Positions 29,563 to 32,794 of a stretch of 32,794 nt of DNA are shown one piece after another (positions within the stretch are counted from its first letter, which is position 1; every line of letters starts with the position of its first letter). This DNA comes from a virus. Location of the stretch: IMG/VR virus record IMGVR_UViG_3300021963_000417, positions 1 to 32,794 of that record. One strand, 5' to 3'. The notes below the pieces were generated by a model. It worked only from the letters and a program-made list of their open reading frames with translations. It was not told the origin of the DNA and did not search any database. Both the position numbers and the translations under genes were made by a program.

Positions 29563-30216
29563 ATGAGCGTAATCAAAGGGCTAAAAGATATCAATGCAAT
29601 TCTTGATAAGCCAAAGTACGAAAACAATGGTCAGAAAGTTCGTTGGGTCAAGTTGGCTGACGGACAGTCTGCAAAGATTCGTTTTGTTGAGGAACTTGAC
29701 AGCGATTCTGCAAACTTCAGCGAGGACCGTGGACTATCTGTGGTAATCGCAGAACACACCAATCCAAAGGACTACAAGCGTAAGGCAGCCTGTACAATTG
29801 ACTCTGAGGGTCGTTGCTACGGTTGTGAAATGGCTCGCAAAGAACCAAAGGGTGGTTGGCGTTCACGCCTTCGTTGGTACGGAAACGTAATCATCGATGA
29901 TGGCACAGAAGCACCTTACGTTGCTGTCTGGTCACAGGGCATTTCAAAGCAGTCTGCATTCAACACAATTCGTGAGTATGCAATTGAGACTGGCTCTATC
30001 TCAAACCTTGAGTGGAAGATGAAGCGTAACGGTCAGGGAACTGAAACCAGTTACACCTTGCTTCCAACCAAGCCAGATTCAGAGCCTTTCAAGTGGGGAG
30101 ACCTTGAGTCGTTTGACCTTGAAAAGGTTGTTCGTGAGGTTCCTTACGCAGAGCAGGAGAACTTCTACTTTGGGTTCGATGCTCCATCAGTTACATCGTC
30201 AAACATTGACTGGTAA
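29563..30216 (+). CDS. gp32-like zinc single-stranded DNA-binding protein
   Basis: 217 residues. A zinc ribbon is visible as H65, C77, C85 and C88 (AEHTNP; C-T-I-D-S-E-G-R-C-Y-G-C), a spacing very close to the His-Cys-Cys-Cys zinc site of T4 gp32. The surrounding beta-rich sequence (WRSRLRWYGNVIIDD, YVAVWSQG) fits the OB-fold core. The protein protects ssDNA at the fork and coordinates the primase, helicase and polymerase that flank it. The C-terminal tail is only mildly acidic (ending SSNIDW). It has its own promoter, a strong AAGGAG site seven bases before the ATG, CGT-rich codons and a terminator, all consistent with high expression. Assignment to the gp32 family is from this zinc spacing plus context. 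Confidence 0.8.
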   Translation: MSVIKGLKDINAILDKPKYENNGQKVRWVKLADGQSAKIRFVEELDSDSANFSEDRGLSVVIAEHTNPKDYKRKAACTIDSEGRCYGCEMARKEPKGGWRSRLRWYGNVIIDDGTEAPYVAVWSQGISKQSAFNTIREYAIETGSISNLEWKMKRNGQGTETSYTLLPTKPDSEPFKWGDLESFDLEKVVREVPYAEQENFYFGFDAPSVTSSNIDW

Positions 30217-30226
30217 CAACTAGACT

Positions 30227-30268
30227 GTGGGGGTAGGTGAGTAAGTCCCTGCCCCCACTTTTCTATTT
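30227..30268 (+). terminator. Rho-independent terminator after the ssDNA-binding gene
   Basis: Arms GTGGGGGTAGG (30227-30237) and CCTGCCCCCAC (30248-30258) pair over 11 bp with one G-U, with a 10-base loop and a TTTTCTATTT tract. The first arm shares GGGGGTAGG with the terminator after the capsid gene. Confidence 0.85.
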
Positions 30269-30295
30269 GACAAAACATCCACAATGCTTTATACT
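30267..30295 (+). promoter_or_regulatory. Sigma70-type promoter for the polymerase gene
   Basis: TTGACA (30267-30272), a 17-bp spacer, TATACT (30290-30295). The -35 overlaps the terminator T-tract. The leader is about 29 bases and carries AAAGGAAA before ATG 30331. Confidence 0.75.
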
Positions 30296-30330
30296 GTTAA
30301 TACAAACACAACTACTAACAAAGGAAATGA

Positions 30331-32794
30331 ATGAGCAGTTACGCTCCACTTCACGTTCACACACACTATTCACTATTTGATGGAATTGCTACACCACAAG
30401 AGTACGTTCAACGTGCCGTTTCGGTTGGCATGACTTCCATAGCAATCACAGACCACGGTTCACTATCTGGACATCGTGAAATGTATCGTGCTGCTAAAGA
30501 AGCAGGTATCAAACCTATTCTTGGAATCGAAGGGTACATCTGTAAAGACCGCTTCGACCACGAAGACAAGAAAGAAAAGAACGACCTACTAGACCTAAAC
30601 TATAACCACTTAATCATTCTTGCCAAGAATGCTAAAGGTTTAGAGAACCTAAATAAACTTAATGAGATTGCCTGGACTGAAGGTTTCTTCAAGAAGCCAC
30701 GCATTGACTGGGACGTTCTTGCCAAGTACAAAGAAGGTCTAGTAATTACATCAGGCTGTTTGTCTGGATATCTTGCTAAGGCTATTGAGGCTGACAATCT
30801 TGCTGCTGCAAAAGAGCACATGGCTTGGGCTAAAGAAACCTTTGGTGATGACTATTACATTGAGGTAATGCCACACAACCCTGCAGAAGTAAACAAGACA
30901 CTACTTCAACTTGCGGATGAATTTAATATCAAGCCTGTCATTACTCCAGACTGCCACCACGCAGACACATCACAGCGTGAGATTCAGGAACTTAAACTAA
31001 TCCTAAACTCATACTCAAATAAGACTGAGAAAGATGTTACATTTGCTGGTAGCCAAAAGTATGACAATCTTATGGATAAACTGGACTACCTGTATGGTGC
31101 AGAACGTCAAATGTCATTTAAGAACTTTGAGATTCACCTACTGTCTGACGAAGAAATGCGTAATGCTATGCTTGCTCAGGGTATTGACCGTGAAGACATG
31201 TATCAAAACAGCAAGGACATTGCTGACCAGATTGAAGATTATGAAATTCAAGATTACCTAGACTTGCTACCTGCACAGTATCAAGACCCAGACAAGGAAC
31301 TCTACGAACTTGCAATTGAAGGACTAAAGGCTCGTGGTTTGGCAGACAAGCAAGAATATCTTGACCGCCTTACTGAAGAACTAACTATTATTAAAGATAA
31401 AAAGTTTGGTCCTTACTTCCTAGTTGTTCGCAACATGATTAACTGGGCTAAGAAAGAAGGCATCATGGTAGGACCAGGACGTGGTTCGTCTGCTGGTTCG
31501 CTACTCTGCTATACTCTTGGCATTACAGACATTGACCCACTGGTTCATGGTCTTCTGTTCTTCCGCTTTATTAACCCAGAGCGTAACGACTTCCCAGATA
31601 TCGATACAGATATTCAGGACTCAAGACGTGAAGAAGTAAAAGATTACTTGGTACGTCAGTATCGTCACGTTGCTTCGATTGCCACGTTCCTTGAGTTTAA
31701 GGGCAAGGGTATGGTGCGTGATATCGCTCGTGTGCTAAACATTCCACTACCAGATGTAAACAAAGTGCTTAAACTTGTTGATGACTGGGATGACTATCTA
31801 AACTCAAAGCAAACTGCAGAGTTCCGTGAAAAGTATCCAGAGATTGAACTTTACGGAGAGCAGTTGCGTGGTCGTATTCGTGGTACTGGTATTCACGCTG
31901 CTGGTGTTGTAACTTCTAAAGAGCCTATCTTTAAGTTTGCTCCACTAGAAACACGCACAGCCCCAGGTACAAAAGAACGAATCCCTGTAGTGGCAGTAGA
32001 CATGGAAGAAGCAGAGCGTATTGGTCTAATTAAGATTGATGCTTTGGGTCTAAAGACCCTATCTGTTATTCAGGATACGCTTGCAATTATTGAAGAGCGT
32101 TCTGGTGAAAATATTGACTTACACAAGATTGACATGGAAGACAAAAAGGTTTATGCAATGCTCTCTGACGGATACACTAAAGGTGTATTCCAATGTGAAG
32201 CCACACCATACACCAACCTGCTAGTCAAGATGGGTGTCAAGAACTTTGCAGAACTTGCTGCCTCTAACGCTCTTGTCCGTCCAGGTGCTATGAACACCAT
32301 TGGTAAGGACTACATTGCTCGTAAGCACGGTAAACAGAACCTAGACTATAAGCACCAAGTTTTAAAAGCATTTACACAAGAGACTTATGGATGTATTCTG
32401 TATCAGGAACAGGTTATGCTTGCGTGTACAGAACTTGGCGGTATGACAATGGCTGAGGCTGACAAGGTTCGTAAGATTATTGGTAAGAAGAAAGATGCCA
32501 AGGAGTTCAAGCAATTCCAAGACAAGTTTGTTACTGGTGCATCACGCTTCTTGTCACCTAACATGGCAGAAGACCTGTGGCACGACTTTGAGGCTCACGC
32601 TGGATACTCATTTAACAAGTCTCACGCTGTTGCCTATTCAACTGTTTCTTATTGGACAGCATGGCTTAAGTATTACTATCCACTAGAGTTTATGTTTGCA
32701 TTGCTCAAGAACGAGAGCGATAAGGATGCTCGCACAGAGTATCTAATTGAGGCAAAGCGTATGGGTATTCCTATTCGCCTACCACACATCAACG
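30331..32794 (+). CDS. dnaE: DNA polymerase III alpha subunit, DnaE type (partial)
   Basis: 821 codons are visible and the frame is still open at the window end. The PHP domain opens with HVHTHYSLFDG (H8, H10, H12) and has TDHGSLSG (D41, H42). The polymerase core has GPGRGSSAGS (about 381), the catalytic PDIDTD motif (D425 and D427) and KIDALGLKTL (D570), equivalent to the three aspartates of E. coli alpha. The finger segment (LVRPGAMNTIG, CILYQEQVM, KVRKIIGKKK) is present too. The start ATG 30331 is chosen over ATG 30327, which is in another frame, and AAGGAAA precedes it. This is the replicative polymerase. The metal-ligand-like residues of the PHP domain look largely intact, so it may have proofreading activity; that is an inference from motifs. 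Confidence 0.95.
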   Translation, partial: MSSYAPLHVHTHYSLFDGIATPQEYVQRAVSVGMTSIAITDHGSLSGHREMYRAAKEAGIKPILGIEGYICKDRFDHEDKKEKNDLLDLNYNHLIILAKNAKGLENLNKLNEIAWTEGFFKKPRIDWDVLAKYKEGLVITSGCLSGYLAKAIEADNLAAAKEHMAWAKETFGDDYYIEVMPHNPAEVNKTLLQLADEFNIKPVITPDCHHADTSQREIQELKLILNSYSNKTEKDVTFAGSQKYDNLMDKLDYLYGAERQMSFKNFEIHLLSDEEMRNAMLAQGIDREDMYQNSKDIADQIEDYEIQDYLDLLPAQYQDPDKELYELAIEGLKARGLADKQEYLDRLTEELTIIKDKKFGPYFLVVRNMINWAKKEGIMVGPGRGSSAGSLLCYTLGITDIDPLVHGLLFFRFINPERNDFPDIDTDIQDSRREEVKDYLVRQYRHVASIATFLEFKGKGMVRDIARVLNIPLPDVNKVLKLVDDWDDYLNSKQTAEFREKYPEIELYGEQLRGRIRGTGIHAAGVVTSKEPIFKFAPLETRTAPGTKERIPVVAVDMEEAERIGLIKIDALGLKTLSVIQDTLAIIEERSGENIDLHKIDMEDKKVYAMLSDGYTKGVFQCEATPYTNLLVKMGVKNFAELAASNALVRPGAMNTIGKDYIARKHGKQNLDYKHQVLKAFTQETYGCILYQEQVMLACTELGGMTMAEADKVRKIIGKKKDAKEFKQFQDKFVTGASRFLSPNMAEDLWHDFEAHAGYSFNKSHAVAYSTVSYWTAWLKYYYPLEFMFALLKNESDKDARTEYLIEAKRMGIPIRLPHIN

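Noticed and set aside
1-32794. tRNA genes, CRISPR arrays, insertion sequences, attachment sites or an origin
   Set aside because: The gaps between genes are all under about 120 bases and hold only promoters, leaders and terminators. No cloverleaf, repeat-spacer pattern or iteron cluster was seen.

Overview
This window is a contiguous part of a tailed double-stranded DNA phage genome. All genes lie on the + strand, packed end to end with 1-8 nt overlaps or very short gaps. Gene order (portal end, prohead protease/scaffold, major capsid, head-tail connectors, major tail protein, tail chaperones, a 2,847-residue tape measure, tail tip and fibre genes) and the absence of a sheath gene point to a long-tailed siphovirus. 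GC content is roughly 40%. The host is uncertain. An actinobacterium (for example a low-GC freshwater type) is a reasonable guess, because several genes look leaderless and the polymerase PHP domain has a His-rich HxHTHYS motif, but nothing here proves it.

Layout. 1-6000: head genes and connectors (portal C-terminus, protease with a nested scaffold, capsid, a small acidic-tailed protein, adaptor, stopper, gp10-like neck protein, tail terminator). 6000-8000: major tail protein, terminator, then two paralogous tail assembly chaperone genes, long then short. 8013-16556: tape measure, carrying a possible kinase-fold segment bracketed by a duplicated cassette. 16556-26047: tail tip, hub and fibre/receptor-binding genes with many beta-rich inserted modules. 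26047-26577: a MerR-like DNA-binding protein. 26600-32794: replication genes (two small proteins, DnaB-like helicase, a small unknown protein, DnaG-like primase, gp32-like zinc ssDNA-binding protein, and DnaE-type polymerase III alpha, cut by the window end).

Regulation visible in sequence. Virion genes are headed by a repeated extended -10 element, G(G/T)TATAAT, with little or no -35. In several cases its predicted start site falls on or next to the start codon. Most replication promoters carry a perfect TTGACA -35. The strongest of these lies inside the 3' end of the MerR-like gene and its -10 overlaps an inverted repeat. Rho-independent terminators follow the capsid, major tail and ssDNA-binding genes, and each is followed at once by a promoter.

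Most notable points: (1) by eye, the 4-bp palindromes GATC, AGCT, GGCC, CCGG and CGCG are completely absent and GCGC occurs once; (2) the usual G/GT tail chaperone frameshift appears to be replaced by two separate genes with different expression signals; (3) a putative kinase-fold domain sits in the tape measure; (4) a leaderless late-promoter class is used. No tRNA, CRISPR array, integrase, terminase or lysis gene is visible, and no gene-free stretch exceeds about 120 bases.
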